Of a stretch of 64,000 nucleotides of DNA, positions 48,095-58,359 are shown piece by piece; positions within the stretch are counted from its first letter, which is position 1; each line of letters opens with the position of its first letter. A program made the position numbers and the translations under genes. A model generated the notes under the pieces. That model ran no database searches. It saw only the letters and a list, made by a program, of their open reading frames with translations, and had not been told where the DNA came from. Source of the DNA: Lonicera japonica. Taxonomy: Eukaryota; Streptophyta; Magnoliopsida; Dipsacales; Caprifoliaceae. The stretch is taken from the NCBI GenBank assembly GCA_021464415.1, contig CM038469.1:33823883-33887882 (forward strand), given 5' to 3'.

Positions 48095-49314
48095 TCATAA
48101 TGTACTTAAATGTCCAACAGGGGATCAAATTACAAATGGCAGCCCACATATAAAGACTCACAAGTCGTGTTCGACAGGTGTCAGATAGTGACACTTTTGA
48201 CATGCTCCAACATTTTTTGGTACTGATTTGAATTTTTATTTTTTACACATAGAAAGGGGTCAAGGTGAAATCTTTTCTGATTGTTTTGATCTATTGATAT
48301 ATTATGGTTTACATGCAATTTGGTTTTAGTGTTTATTCTTTTAATTTTTTTTAATTATGGGTTATATTATATAAAATAGTCAACGTGTTACCAATGTCTC
48401 CATCTCCACAATTTCATAAGAATGTCATGTTGGCGAATTGAGCCAGTGGGTCACATGTCTGTGTCCATTCTCCATAGAAAGCCATAGTTTATCTTCATCT
48501 CAGTGAGCAGACATTAGTGGAGTGAAATTTGATAAATGCAAATAACATAGATGGAAGAATATGGTATGTATCTACTTCTTTACACATATATCAGAGAAGC
48601 ACCATTGTCATCGTGAAGTAGGAAACTTTTTCAAATCACATACTTTAGATGTTTCCACGTAAAACACTAGCTACCTTATAGTTGTCAAATGCGCGCCTAG
48701 GCGCATCAAGGCGTAGCATGTGGGCTTCGCTTTGCACAAGGCACATCCCTTTCTATAAGGAGCGCACTTTATGCGCCAAGGCTTGAGGCTCCAGGCACTC
48801 AAGGTGAGGGCTTTTCCGAAATGAGGGTTAGTCGGCAGATCTCTTTGGCCACCTCGAGTTTCGATGAAGTGAAGAGTGTGGTGGAGGGATGTGGCAATTC
48901 GAGGGGTGTCAGAATCGGATTTGGTGCCACCAGCGGTGGTGCCGTGGCTAGCCTTTTTTTTTGGCTTTAGCGAGTGTGTCAGTGTGTAATTTGCTCTGGC
49001 TTCCCATTCTTTCATTCAGTTTCCCATTAACTATCTCTTCACCGACTTTCAACTGATCGGTTCCCCGAGTACAGGAGGCCAGATGGGATATATATAGTGC
49101 TACTAAGATCTATATGAATTTCCGTGTGGGTCTGAACTTAGCATGCGTGTATGTAGTCCAAAACTATTGAAGTATCATCCATGATCCATAACCATCTAAC
49201 TTTACACGAATCAATCCCGTTACCCAAAATCAATGGAAGGAAACTAAAAATGTAAAAAAAGAACTTCACTAAAGCAAAAAATCAAACACTTGGTGTGCAC
49301 AAACAAACAAGTAC
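48095..49314. other. Remaining GT51 intron 1 sequence
   Basis: The 5' part of the large intron beyond the LTR array, starting at donor CAG|GTACTTG. At 48680-48800 lies a GC-rich stretch with palindromic GCGCCTAGGCGC-type motifs, common in plant repeats. I found no additional exon. A minus-strand open stretch at 48671-49015 has no recognisable domain. Confidence 0.5.
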
Positions 49315-49915
49315 CTGTTGGGTTATAGTACTACCACTGCCAAGATCTGAAAACGACAACACAGCCCTCGCAATGCCCACTGGATCAACCCCACAATGCC
49401 TAAAGAACCTTCTATCTTCATACCCAACAATTGCTTTCGTCAGCCTCTTCTGAAAATGCAATTAAATGATTCCACCTATTGGGGAAATCAGATAGGAGAA
49501 TATTGGAAGCTAGGCCGAGAGTGAGTAGAGTGATGGACAATATGGAGAGAATTAGGGTTTCGTAGATGAATTGGTGGGTTTTTGATGATGCGTTTTGAGG
49601 AGAAATGTTGTGTGGGTTGAGCGAGGAGAGTGGGACGTGATGTAGGTTTTGGGGATTTATGGGTTTGTTTTGGAAGGGGGGAGGGTGGTAATGGGGTTTA
49701 TGCTGAAGGGTTTTGGGTAGTGAAGGGTTTTATGGGGAAGGATTTGCTTGTTTGGTGTGATTTCAAAATGATTAGCCATAGAACTCATCTATGGGGCTCG
49801 AAAATATTGAGAAGTTTCAAATCAAAACATTTGGGTTAAAACTATGAAAAACCTTGAGGTTTGAATGTACTTGGAATGTTTTTTATGATATTTAAAATTA
49901 TGTGCAATCTTTTTT

Positions 49916-50028
49916 TTAAAGTTGTGATTTTATTATAATATTGTTCGTATAACAAACGAATGTTACATATAGTTGAGTTTGTGGCCTACAAGTCATGCGT
50001 TTTGACAATGTGGACATTGCATCGGTAA

Positions 50029-50065
<37 letters not shown>

Positions 50066-50130
50066 GTAAACCCTGGAATTTGACTTGGCTTGCAATGTTG
50101 TTCCTGATGTTCCAATTTTATCAATCATTC
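49916..50130 (-). repeat. Dispersed repeat, minus copy
   Basis: The minus strand (ATGCAATGTCCACATTGTCA ... TAACATTCGTTTG) is similar to the plus strand at 52800-53000. An AAAT microsatellite interrupts it at 50031-50064. Family unknown. Confidence 0.55.
50031..50064. repeat. (AAAT)n microsatellite
   Basis: About eight AAAT repeats. Confidence 0.95.
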
Positions 50131-50191
50131 ACTTGAATTTGCTATTCTGTTGTAATCTTCTCCTAAAGCCAAATAGATGTGATAAAAAGTT

Positions 50192-51379
50192 GGGGTTTAT
50201 TAACTTAACCCCTTACGATAATAGCGATATTTGAGAAAACCCCTTAAAAAAATTTAAATAGAAATAACCCCCTAACTCATGACGCCGGCTCCATTTCGTT
50301 AGTTTTTAATTTTTTTGGCCAAAATCACCCCTCCATTTCTATCATCTTCTTCTTCAGTCCTTCTTTTTCCCTAAAACCCCTAATGTCCTTCACCACCACT
50401 ACCTTATCTCAACTGTCGCCGGCTCCATTTCCCTAAAACACCTACAACTGTCGTCGGCACCACTATCTCACCACCGCTCGCATCTACACCATCACCACCA
50501 CTACCTTATCTCAGCCGTACACACCTCCTCTTTCTCACAACCGCTGATTATCACTACTACAGGCACCGCCGGCGGACCGCCATTACCATTGTCCAAACTT
50601 TTAAAATCAAATTTATCTGTAATATATGCCCCCAATGACAAGTCAAAACAAAAATCATATCTAAATAATCTAAAACAAAATTAAGGCAAAAACATAATTA
50701 AAATCAAAATCAGAATCGAAATTAGAGTTGGATTCAAAATCGGTTTTAGATTTGATAACGATTTCAAGGAGGTGATGGTGTAGAAAGTGGAGGTGGCCGG
50801 AGGGGAATAGTAGGCGGGTAAACCGTGAACGGTGGGGATAAGAGAGGTCGACGGCATTGGATGAACGGAACAGTGGGGAAAAGGAAGGTCGCTGGTGGGG
50901 GAGTGGTTTGGTATCCAAACCCAGATTCGAGCAATGGCGTGGTCTTACAAAAGAGGCGAGGGTAGAATCGATGGAGTTGTTGAGGGGAGAAAAAGGAAGA
51001 GAAGGGAGGCCGTGGCAGATGAGGGATATTAGGGGAGAGGGCGGAAATGGTCATTCTACTCGGAGAGGGAGCCGGCGGGGTCGAAGACGGGAGAAGAAGA
51101 TAAGGGAAGTGGCGGGCTCCATTCAAGATAAATGGAGCTTTCTCTCTCTAACGTTTAGGGTTTTGAAAAAGATGAGGGAAGAAGAAAAAGAGGGGGAGAA
51201 GAAAAAAAAAGGACTGAAGAAGAAGATGATAAAAAGGGAGGGGTAATTTTGTCCAAAAAAATTAAAAACTAACGAAATGGAGCCGGAGTCAGGATTTAGG
51301 GGGTTATGTCTATTTAAATTTTTTTAGGGAGTTTTCTCAAATATCGCTATTAGTGTAGGGGGTTAAGTCAATAAACCCC
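50192..51379. mobile_element. Mutator-like non-autonomous element (Pack-MULE candidate)
   Basis: A 1188-bp element with inverted repeats of about 200 bp: both ends begin GGGGTTTATT, and the arms share AATAGCGATATTTGAGAAAA and GGCTCCATTTCGTTAG. A perfect 9-bp duplication TAAAAAGTT flanks it (50183-50191 and 51380-51388). Long repeats with 9-bp duplications define Mutator-like elements. The interior (50400-51190) is much richer in GC than its surroundings, with open stretches on both strands rich in Pro/Ser/Thr or Arg/Glu. No transposase is present. The cargo may be a captured gene fragment, but I recognise no protein. Confidence 0.88.
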
Positions 51380-51472
51380 TAAAAAGTTTAGGACCTTGAT
51401 TAGTATTTTACTCATCCAACACTTGTATTGAAAGGATATAATAATATGATAAATAAACTTCTTGTAATCTAA

Positions 51473-51499
51473 GGGGGGGGGGGGGGGGGGGAGGGGGGG
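51473..51499. repeat. Poly-G tract
   Basis: Nineteen G, one A, then seven G. The length may be an assembly approximation. Confidence 0.9.
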
Positions 51500-52415
51500 A
51501 GTGTATTGGATTTAGAATCTATAAGATTTTTATGGACTGTTAAAGTTTACGAGTATTCAATGGACATTTTAAAAAGTCTTTTAAAATTATGATGTATTCA
51601 ATTGAGATTTTAAAAAGTCTTTTAAAATCTTGATTTATTCAATTAAGATTTTAAAAAATTCATCTAAATCTTATGGTATTCAAAAGTCTAATGACTTAGT
51701 AGGATTTTAATTAGTGGTGGATTTTGGTAGATTGTAAAGTCTTTTTTATACATAAAAATCCATCTTGAAATTTTTTCACTTATCCAGAGATTTTAGATGG
51801 ATTTCTAATTTATTTAAGAACTTTACTCAACATTCCCTTTCTCTCTTTATCCCCCCTTCCCCATCCCCATCTCTCTATCAAAATTCAAATTTATTATTAT
51901 GTAATGAACGTATTATAATTTTTTTTTGGTCCCTATAATGTCTTTATTCTTTCTTTTACTAATGTGGTTATCACGCATAAACATAATTTCAATTGGTTAG
52001 ACCGCTAATTATCGTTCAAATTTTTCAAAACAATTCATGTCAATTTCATTAAAAAATACTAGTGGGGTGAGAAGTCTAATTTTGTGGGTGCAGTATGAAT
52101 TTTTATAATGTATTTCGTTAATTGTCTTTACATTTTTGATAATGTTACTTTAAACTTATAATTAATTTATTTTATTGTTTGTCTTTTGATTTTTATTTTT
52201 TTGATGAACTTATTAAAATCTGCAAAAATTCACGGACTTATTAAAATCTGTAGAAATCCCTGGACTTATTAAAATCTGCAGAAATCCAAAAGAATCCATG
52301 CATTAAACTCTGTCAGATTCTATAAGGATTTAAAACAATCCATAGGCTTAACAGAATCCACGGATTTTAAAAAGTCAATTAAAATCTTTTAAAATCTGAA
52401 TTGAATGCACCCTCC
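51493..52415. mobile_element. Inverted-repeat DNA element, subterminal repeats
   Basis: The left end reads GGGGGGAGTGTATTGGATTT. The right end, reverse-complemented, reads GGAGGGTGCATTCAATTCAG. Both flanks carry repeated motifs such as TTTTAAAAAGTCTTTTAAAAT and the inverse TTATTAAAATCTG in several copies. No transposase and no convincing target-site duplication were found, so the left border within the G run is approximate. Confidence 0.5.
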
Positions 52416-53575
52416 TAAATTCATTTGTTATATTAATACAAGAGAACTCTGAGCTCTGAGCTCTATTCACAAAAGAGGACTAATCCTTATTCACATAAAT
52501 GGCGAACCTCCTCTATATATCTTTGTCTTGTTTTCTCTTGTTTGAATCTCGTAAAACTATTACTTTATTTGCCATGTCATCCCCATCATTATTCAATCAT
52601 TTGACTGTGTGGTAAAAAAAAATTGCTCTAGATTTTCACACCAACAATGGCCATGTAAACTTTCCATCACGTCCATTTGGCTCAAGGGGATATTGCAACG
52701 GAATAGCAACTTCAAATGAAGGATTGACAAAATTGAAACATTAGGGGCAACATTGCAAACGAATTCAAACTTGAGGAATTTTTTTTTTATCTCAGTTATT
52801 AATGATTCAATGTCCACTGTGTCAAAAAGCGTGCCACATAGGCTGCCAACTCAGTTTTTTTGTAACCTCTGTTTGCTACAAGGGTAATATTGTAACTCAA
52901 TCACAACTTCAAGGGAAGGGTTGCATATTTTTAACCATCAGAAGCAATATTCCAAGTAAACTAAAACTTCAAGGTTTTTCATACTTTTATCCCAAAACTA
53001 AATACATTGAAAACAAGGTAAGATAGGATTTGGCTCCTTCATTACCATTCGATCTAATTTTATCCAATAGTATATTATTTATTATTTAAAGGTTGAAATG
53101 GTGAATTTTTGTATAAAATTTGATCTCTATAATAAATAGATTATTTGCACAAAATTTTATTAGAAGATTCATTTGGAAGTGGATGAGAAGATTATCTAAA
53201 ATTTTATTGGTCAAAAATAAACATATATATTAAATATTTACTACACTTATTTTTTATTTGAATTTTTTAATGAAATTTTGTGAAAATAATCTGTTTATTA
53301 TATAAATTATTTTCACCAAGTTTCATGAAAATTGATGCAAAATATCACAAAAAAAATCAATTTTTTTATAGTGTCAGTATTGTATATTTTCTCCCCAAAA
53401 GACCAATTTCTAACTCTGTTCCCAATCGCCTGTGCTGGTGCTCTGCTCATTAATAAGATACCAAAATTAATTGAGTGGTTTTATTTGTATGTTTTAATGA
53501 TGAATTATACTTTAATGTTGAATATATAAGCTATATAGTATTAAGAGATAAATATGATTTATAGTTTTATCAAGA
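52416..53575. other. Intergenic, with dispersed repeat at 52620-53000
   Basis: The plus copy of the repeat at 49916-50130 lies at 52800-53000. A related segment at 52620-52770 has similar AGGGGCAACATTGCAAACG wording, suggesting diverged tandem units. No gene is seen in the remainder. Confidence 0.4.
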
Positions 53576-53581
53576 TAATTA

Positions 53582-53822
53582 ACAAAAATGACTCCCTAAA
53601 GTTTGACTCAAATTTTTCTCGCTCGTCCAAAATTGGATACCCGTTAAAAAGACGGATGTAAAATACGCCACTTTTTAAGGGGCATTTTTGGATATTTCAA
53701 TCAAAATTAAAAATTTTAATGATACTTCAACCGAAATTAAAAATTTTAAGGATGTCTCAACCGAAAATTGAACTTTATGGGTAAGTGAGAAATTTGGGTC
53801 AAACTTTAAGGATTATTTTTGC
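53582..53822. mobile_element. Short MITE with about 40-bp inverted repeats
   Basis: The ends read ACAAAAATGACTCCCTAAAG and, reverse-complemented, GCAAAAATAATCCTTAAAG. They continue into AGTTTGAC(T/C)CAAATTT. TAATTA flanks both sides (53576-53581 and 53823-53828). No coding region. Superfamily uncertain. Confidence 0.6.
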
Positions 53823-53828
53823 TAATTA

Positions 53829-55587
53829 CGCATTTTTTCATATGATTACCATCAAGCTATAATTAAGTAATCTCTCTTTGATGCATCAATTTTGTATAAA
53901 TCAATTGTTGATTGTAGTTTACGCCAATTGGATCAACTAGCATTTAAGCTAACCCATGCATCGGAATAGGGTAGTTTATAAAAGGAAAAAACAAACAAAA
54001 TAATATTTATAGACAAATACTATTTATTTATTTGTGTCCAATTGACAGGGGCTCTTTAGTTTTTTTTGGTACAAATGGCAAACATATATTTACATAAGAC
54101 GATCCTTCCTCACTCTCTCCAACACACTCAAAGCTGAGTTAACAAATTAAACCGTTCATAGACCAGAACATACAAACTTTAGTAATACAGTCCGCACTAT
54201 TAATAAAGAGGTTCATCTCCTTTCATAGCCTTGCCTTTATAAGTAAGATCACCGCTTATCTTAAAAAAAATGTACTCATAAAGTCGTAATAATATCATAT
54301 ATTGGGTTATAAGGACTTGCCCTTCTCCATTATTTATTGGTTCTAATTTTGTTTAATGGGATCTAATTCGAGAATTAAACGGATAAATTTTTTCATAAAA
54401 TTTGTTGGATATGATCTCAGTAATAAGTAGATTATTTGCACAAAATTTAATCGAAAAATTCAAACCAAAAGTCGACATAATTGAAACTTGATACATATAT
54501 TCATTTTTTAACATTAAAATTTTAGATGATAATCTCACCCACTTATAGATTGGATCTTCTATTGAAATTTTGTGGAATCATCTACTCAGCATACAGATCT
54601 CCACAAGTTTCTTTCATAAAAAAATTCATTTGTTTAGCCATCAAATTAGCCATCATTATATGAATGGACCGATAGATAATGGAGAGTAGTCAAATCCGTA
54701 CTATGAAGACTTTGATATCTTAGATACAAACTTACATGCAATATCTACATGTGTAGACAGAGATGAAACTAGTTTATAGCTAACCCCCCCCCCCCCCCCC
54801 CCCCCCCCCCTCCACCCACCCACACAAACTTTAGTATACCTTAATATACTTCCTTCAATTTTTGGTGTATTTTTTATATATATATGGTCATGGCCTCCCA
54901 AACTTTGTTGTACCTTCATATACTTTCCTCAAACGATCAACTTTCAAATTTATTAATATGTTTTACCTACTTGGAGAAAAAAAAATTGGCCCCTCTCAAA
55001 ATTAATTTATGGTTTTAGCCTAGGGGTTTACTTCAGCGTAAAAGCTGTGACAAACGTTTGAATATTGCCGATTGTGCACCCACACTATTCATTTTCAGTA
55101 AAAAAAAAAACAAAAAAAGGGTTACAACAAGACTCAAACTTTAAATGCAATGCAAACTAAACTCACAAATACCCACCAAACCATCTATTATTTTCATTTT
55201 ACTTTTTATTAAAATAAAATATATTTAAATAACACACGCATCGTGTATACTGATTAACTTAATATATATATATATAGATATGTTAGAAATTACATATACG
55301 TATACTCTTACACCATGATGTGATCATATAACCTTATTTTCCTCAATCTTATCTCTATCTACTCTACCCATTAAATGATGTATGTACCCTTTTCCAAAAC
55401 TAAATTGGACCGGAAGGCATGTTAGTTACCCAACAAAAATGACAAAAATTGCAAGCTACTCTCACAGAATTTGAGGAAGAAACGCAATGCAATGAATTAA
55501 AGGAATCAGTTTATTATCCTTAATTGTTTGTTACGTTCTGAACATTATATGTATTTGTGTGTACAAAACCTCCTACTATATATACCC
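53829..55587. other. Intergenic upstream of the GASA gene
   Basis: No gene recognised. It contains a run of 27 C at 54784-54810 and scattered A runs. Confidence 0.45.
54784..54810. repeat. Poly-C tract
   Basis: Twenty-seven C in a row, followed by TCCACCCACCCACAC. The length may be unreliable. Confidence 0.9.
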
Positions 55588-55595
55588 TATATAAA
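55588..55595 (+). promoter_or_regulatory. TATA box of the GASA gene
   Basis: TATATAAA in a CCCTATATAAAGG context, about 30 bases before a CA-rich probable start (near 55620) that precedes a pyrimidine-rich leader. Confidence 0.6.
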
Positions 55596-55619
55596 GGACC
55601 AAAGGTACCTCCACATTCA

Positions 55620-55697
55620 AGACAAACCCAAAAGAAAATCTAACTTCATTTCTCTCTTCTTCTGATCTCGATCTTCACATTTGACTTGCCACTTGAG
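55620..55697 (+). other. Probable 5' untranslated exon of the GASA gene
   Basis: A CT-rich leader ending at TTGAG|GTACATAT, a good splice donor. The matching acceptor would be ACCAACAG at 57897-57904, 25 bases before the GASA start codon. Inferred; needs transcript support. Confidence 0.45.
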
Positions 55698-56073
55698 GTA
55701 CATATATCCTATGTTGATTTATTTATAATTTATTGTTTAGTAAAAGATTTTTTTTTTTAATACAATAGCAATTCAATTCTTGCACATATAAAATTCGTAT
55801 TTGAGATACAGATACTGAATATATGTTGAGTACCGTACCTTTTAATTTATAGTTTAGCCTATTTTTTTTTGGGAGGGGCATATATGTCTATAAGTATATA
55901 TATACATTCACATATTTTTATTATTTTTTTTATGCACAGTGATTCTTTTAATTTATACTTTAGTGTATTTCATTTTTTGGAGGGCACAATAGTTTATGTA
56001 TATACATATATACACATAAATAAAACATTTTAATTACACATATACACAGGGGATAATTAAGGGAGGGGCCTAA

Positions 56074-56716
56074 GAGCATCTCCACCCAGCTAACTCCAAT
56101 TTGAAGAATTACTTTTGAAGAGCATTTTCAAATGACTCCAACAAGCTCTTCAAATAATAATATTTTAATATTTTTCTTGTTATTAGTAATTAATGGGGTT
56201 GATGACTTATTTGACCAACACAAATTTTAATTAAATAAAATATTCAAAAAGATAATTGAAGAGCCCCTTTTTACTAGCCAAATTTAAAGAGAGAGAGAAT
56301 GACTTTTTAAAATAGAAAATCAATTTTGCTTATGTGCCTCTTTAAAAAAAATTGAACTTTAGACCATTGAAAAGCTTGTTGGAGATACTAGCTCTTCAAA
56401 AGTGGCTCTCATGGCAATTTGAAGAGTGGTTTTTGAAGAGCACTTTTAAAATAACTCCAACAAGTTCTTCAAATGATAATATATTTCTTGTTTTTAACAG
56501 TTAATGAGGTTGGTGTCTTGTTTCAAACTTCAACAACTAAAGCATTCAAAAAAAACAACTTGAAGAGTCATTTTTCACTAGTCAAATTTGAAAAGAGAAT
56601 GACTCTTCAAAATATAGAGCCAATTTTATTACTTTTGTTGTAGCCAATTTTGCTTACATAACTCTTCAAAAAATTACACTTTAGTCCTTTAATTGCAGAG
56701 CTTGTTGGAGATACTC
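56074..56716. mobile_element. MITE dimer (GAGCATCTCC family), TSD TAA
   Basis: The outer ends are GAGCATCTCCACCCAGCT and, reverse-complemented, GAGTATCTCCAACAAGCT. TAA lies at 56071-56073 and 56717-56719. Two similar monomers, 56074-56389 and 56390-56716, repeat head to tail (TTTGAAGAG, ACTCCAACAAG(C/T)TCTTCAAAT, CTTGTTGGAGATACT). It lies in the inferred leader intron of the GASA gene. A diverged relative is at about 60540-61200. Confidence 0.75.
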
Positions 56717-56963
56717 TAATAACACACTGGTTGTGTTATTTGGTATTAGAGACTAGGAGGGAAGGGCCAGGATTCGAACCTCATTGATATATATATAACT
56801 CAAAAACAAGAGGGGGAGAGAGCTGGGAAGGGGTGAAGGGGTCCGAATCTTGAGACTTCTCACTTAATAAAGGAAGTCAAGTTCAAGCCCCGCCAATTCC
56901 TTCCAATTCCCTCTCTTCTCCCAAACTGGATCTATTTGTGCACCGAATGTACTAAAAACCACT

Positions 56964-57385
56964 AGGGTGTGTTTGATTGCAAGTATGGAATTAGGATAGA
57001 AAATGTTTATATTCTAGGCAATTCAATTATAGTGAAAAGTATTTAAAGGTGTTTGATTACATTTATTTTCTAGGTGAAAAATATGTATTTTTTCCCTTAC
57101 AATGATGACATATTTTCTAACTTTTGGTGTTTGATTACTTACATTTTACCTAGAATTGAACTTTTTGGTCTTTGAGTCACTTCCACCTTACTTAAAACTT
57201 ATTTTTTTTGTGGTAGGTTAAAAAAATAAGTTCTTACTTTTATGCATCAACTACTTGTACTAAGAATTTAGATGGAACTTATTTTGCCTAGAAAATTAGG
57301 AAATACCAACAAAAAATTAAAAAGTACACATTTTCCATATTTTGTCAAGTTTTTCATAGAAAATTTTGGCAATCAAACACACCCT
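56964..57385. mobile_element. MITE with AGGGTGTGTTTGATTGC termini
   Basis: A 17-base perfect inverted repeat (AGGGTGTGTTTGATTGC and its complement) bounds 422 bp. GTGTTTGATTAC recurs internally. No clear target-site duplication was seen. Non-coding. Confidence 0.65.
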
Positions 57386-57929
57386 CATACAGAAGCAGAG
57401 ACCCTTTTCCAATATGGAATCTCACTGTAGCACAATGCATATAGTCTTCAGTTCTCTTAGGACAATACTGCACTATTCACTATATTTTATTTAAAAAGGA
57501 AAAAAAAACTATAAAAACAATAAACATATATAATTATGGTAAATTCCACATGGAACCCGTGGTTTCTCCAAAAATATATCCATACCTTTGGTGAATTATG
57601 TTAAGAATTGGTGTACTTTATTATTTTTCCATAAACGCTTCAAACAAAATTGTTAGTCAACACTTGTAATATTTTCTCCTAGTCAAAAATAGCTTTACAG
57701 ATAGAGTAATTATATATGAGTAGATATACTGCTTAATTAAATACAAAATGGAATATAAGTTATTCTGTCAACTCTTTTATTTATTGGGAGCAACACACAT
57801 TTATTATATTCATTTTAAGACAACAATAGCTGTGTTTTGTACAAGTGACAATGGATCAAGTATAAATTCTTAACCAAATATTTTAGCTTATTTTTTACCA
57901 ACAGAGAAAGGAGAATCGAGAAAATTAAC

Positions 57930-58196
57930 ATGAGGCAGGTATATGCAACTATCTTGCTCGTCACTCTTATCATCGGCTGCTGCTTTCTTGAGACGACTAC
58001 AGCCGGTTCAGAATTTTGTGACTCCAAGTGCGCGGAAAGGTGCTCTAAGGCCGGGCGCCAAGACAGGTGCTTGAAGTATTGTGGAATTTGTTGCGAAAAA
58101 TGCAATTGTGTTCCTTCGGGTACTTATGGGAACAAGGATGAATGCCCGTGTTATAGGGACATGAAGAACTCTAAAGGCGGACCCAAGTGCCCTTAG
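57930..58196 (+). CDS. GASA: GASA/snakin cysteine-rich secreted peptide
   Basis: Gibberellic-acid-stimulated Arabidopsis (snakin) peptides act in the apoplast in growth, redox and antimicrobial defence. The 88-residue product has a hydrophobic signal peptide at about 1-25 ([14 protein letters not shown], cleavage near TTAGS). The C-terminal GASA domain from residue 30 has 12 conserved Cys in the family spacing C-x3-C-x3-C-x8-C-x3-C-x2-CC-x2-C-x-C. It is followed by [14 protein letters not shown] and the terminal KCP. All cysteines are present and the frame is intact. The ATG follows a likely splice acceptor at 57904. A TATA box with leader exon lies 2.3 kb upstream. The gibberellin response suggested by the family name cannot be read here. 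Confidence 0.95.
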   Translation: MRQVYATILLVTLIIGCCFLETTTAGSEFCDSKCAERCSKAGRQDRCLKYCGICCEKCNCVPSGTYGNKDECPCYRDMKNSKGGPKCP

Positions 58197-58347
58197 GGGA
58201 CTCCTAATTAAGGTCATGGAAGGATTATGCAAGTAAGAAGTTATATATTATATATGATGTATAATGAATTAATGATAAGAGTAGTGGGGAATAAATTACA
58301 ACAATTTATGTTTGCCCACATTGTGTAAAATTTTCAATTTTTTTAAG

Positions 58348-58353
58348 AATAAA
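58348..58353 (+). terminator. Candidate polyadenylation signal of the GASA gene
   Basis: AATAAA about 150 bases after the stop codon, in an AT-rich 3' untranslated region. Confidence 0.5.
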
Positions 58354-58359
58354 ATAAAA

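Larger units (their letters stand above)
29950..49779 (-). pseudogene. GT51 peptidoglycan glycosyltransferase (PBP-type) pseudogene
   Basis: GT51 enzymes polymerise lipid II into glycan strands; class A penicillin-binding proteins carry this domain, and in moss they serve the plastid wall. Exon 1 region 49779-49315 has a membrane segment (LILSILSITLLTLGLASNI). In the next frame, from 49449, come AIVGYEDRRFFRHCGVDP, with the catalytic Glu in E-D-R-R-F-F, and GSGSTITQQ, ending at CAG|GT. Exon 2 (30448-30324) continues in phase with LIKNAFLKNE, VEIVLALALERTISK and PRILSSYL. Exon 3 (30079-29950) gives IY-stop-GHDVYGIE-stop-AS, matching the YWGHG..GIESAS motif. Breaks are one frame change near 49450, one in the N-terminal leader, an apparent 1-base loss near 30326, and at least two stops in exon 3. 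Intron 1 (49314-30449, about 18.9 kb) is filled with LTR elements. No transpeptidase domain was found. Confidence 0.8.

Noticed and set aside
48671..49015. 114-codon minus-strand frame as an extra GT51 exon
   Set aside because: It lies in the large intron; the flanking exons join perfectly without it and it has no GT51 similarity.
49315..49449. Bacterial contamination as the source of the GT51 sequence
   Set aside because: The domain is split by GT-AG introns, lies among plant transposons, and continues in phase 19 kb away.
50764..51246. 120- and 129-codon open frames on opposite strands as genes
   Set aside because: They lie inside a Mutator-like element, overlap each other, are low-complexity and match no domain I know.
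57815..58232. Minus-strand open frames across the GASA gene
   Set aside because: Shadow frames opposite a complete 12-cysteine GASA coding region.
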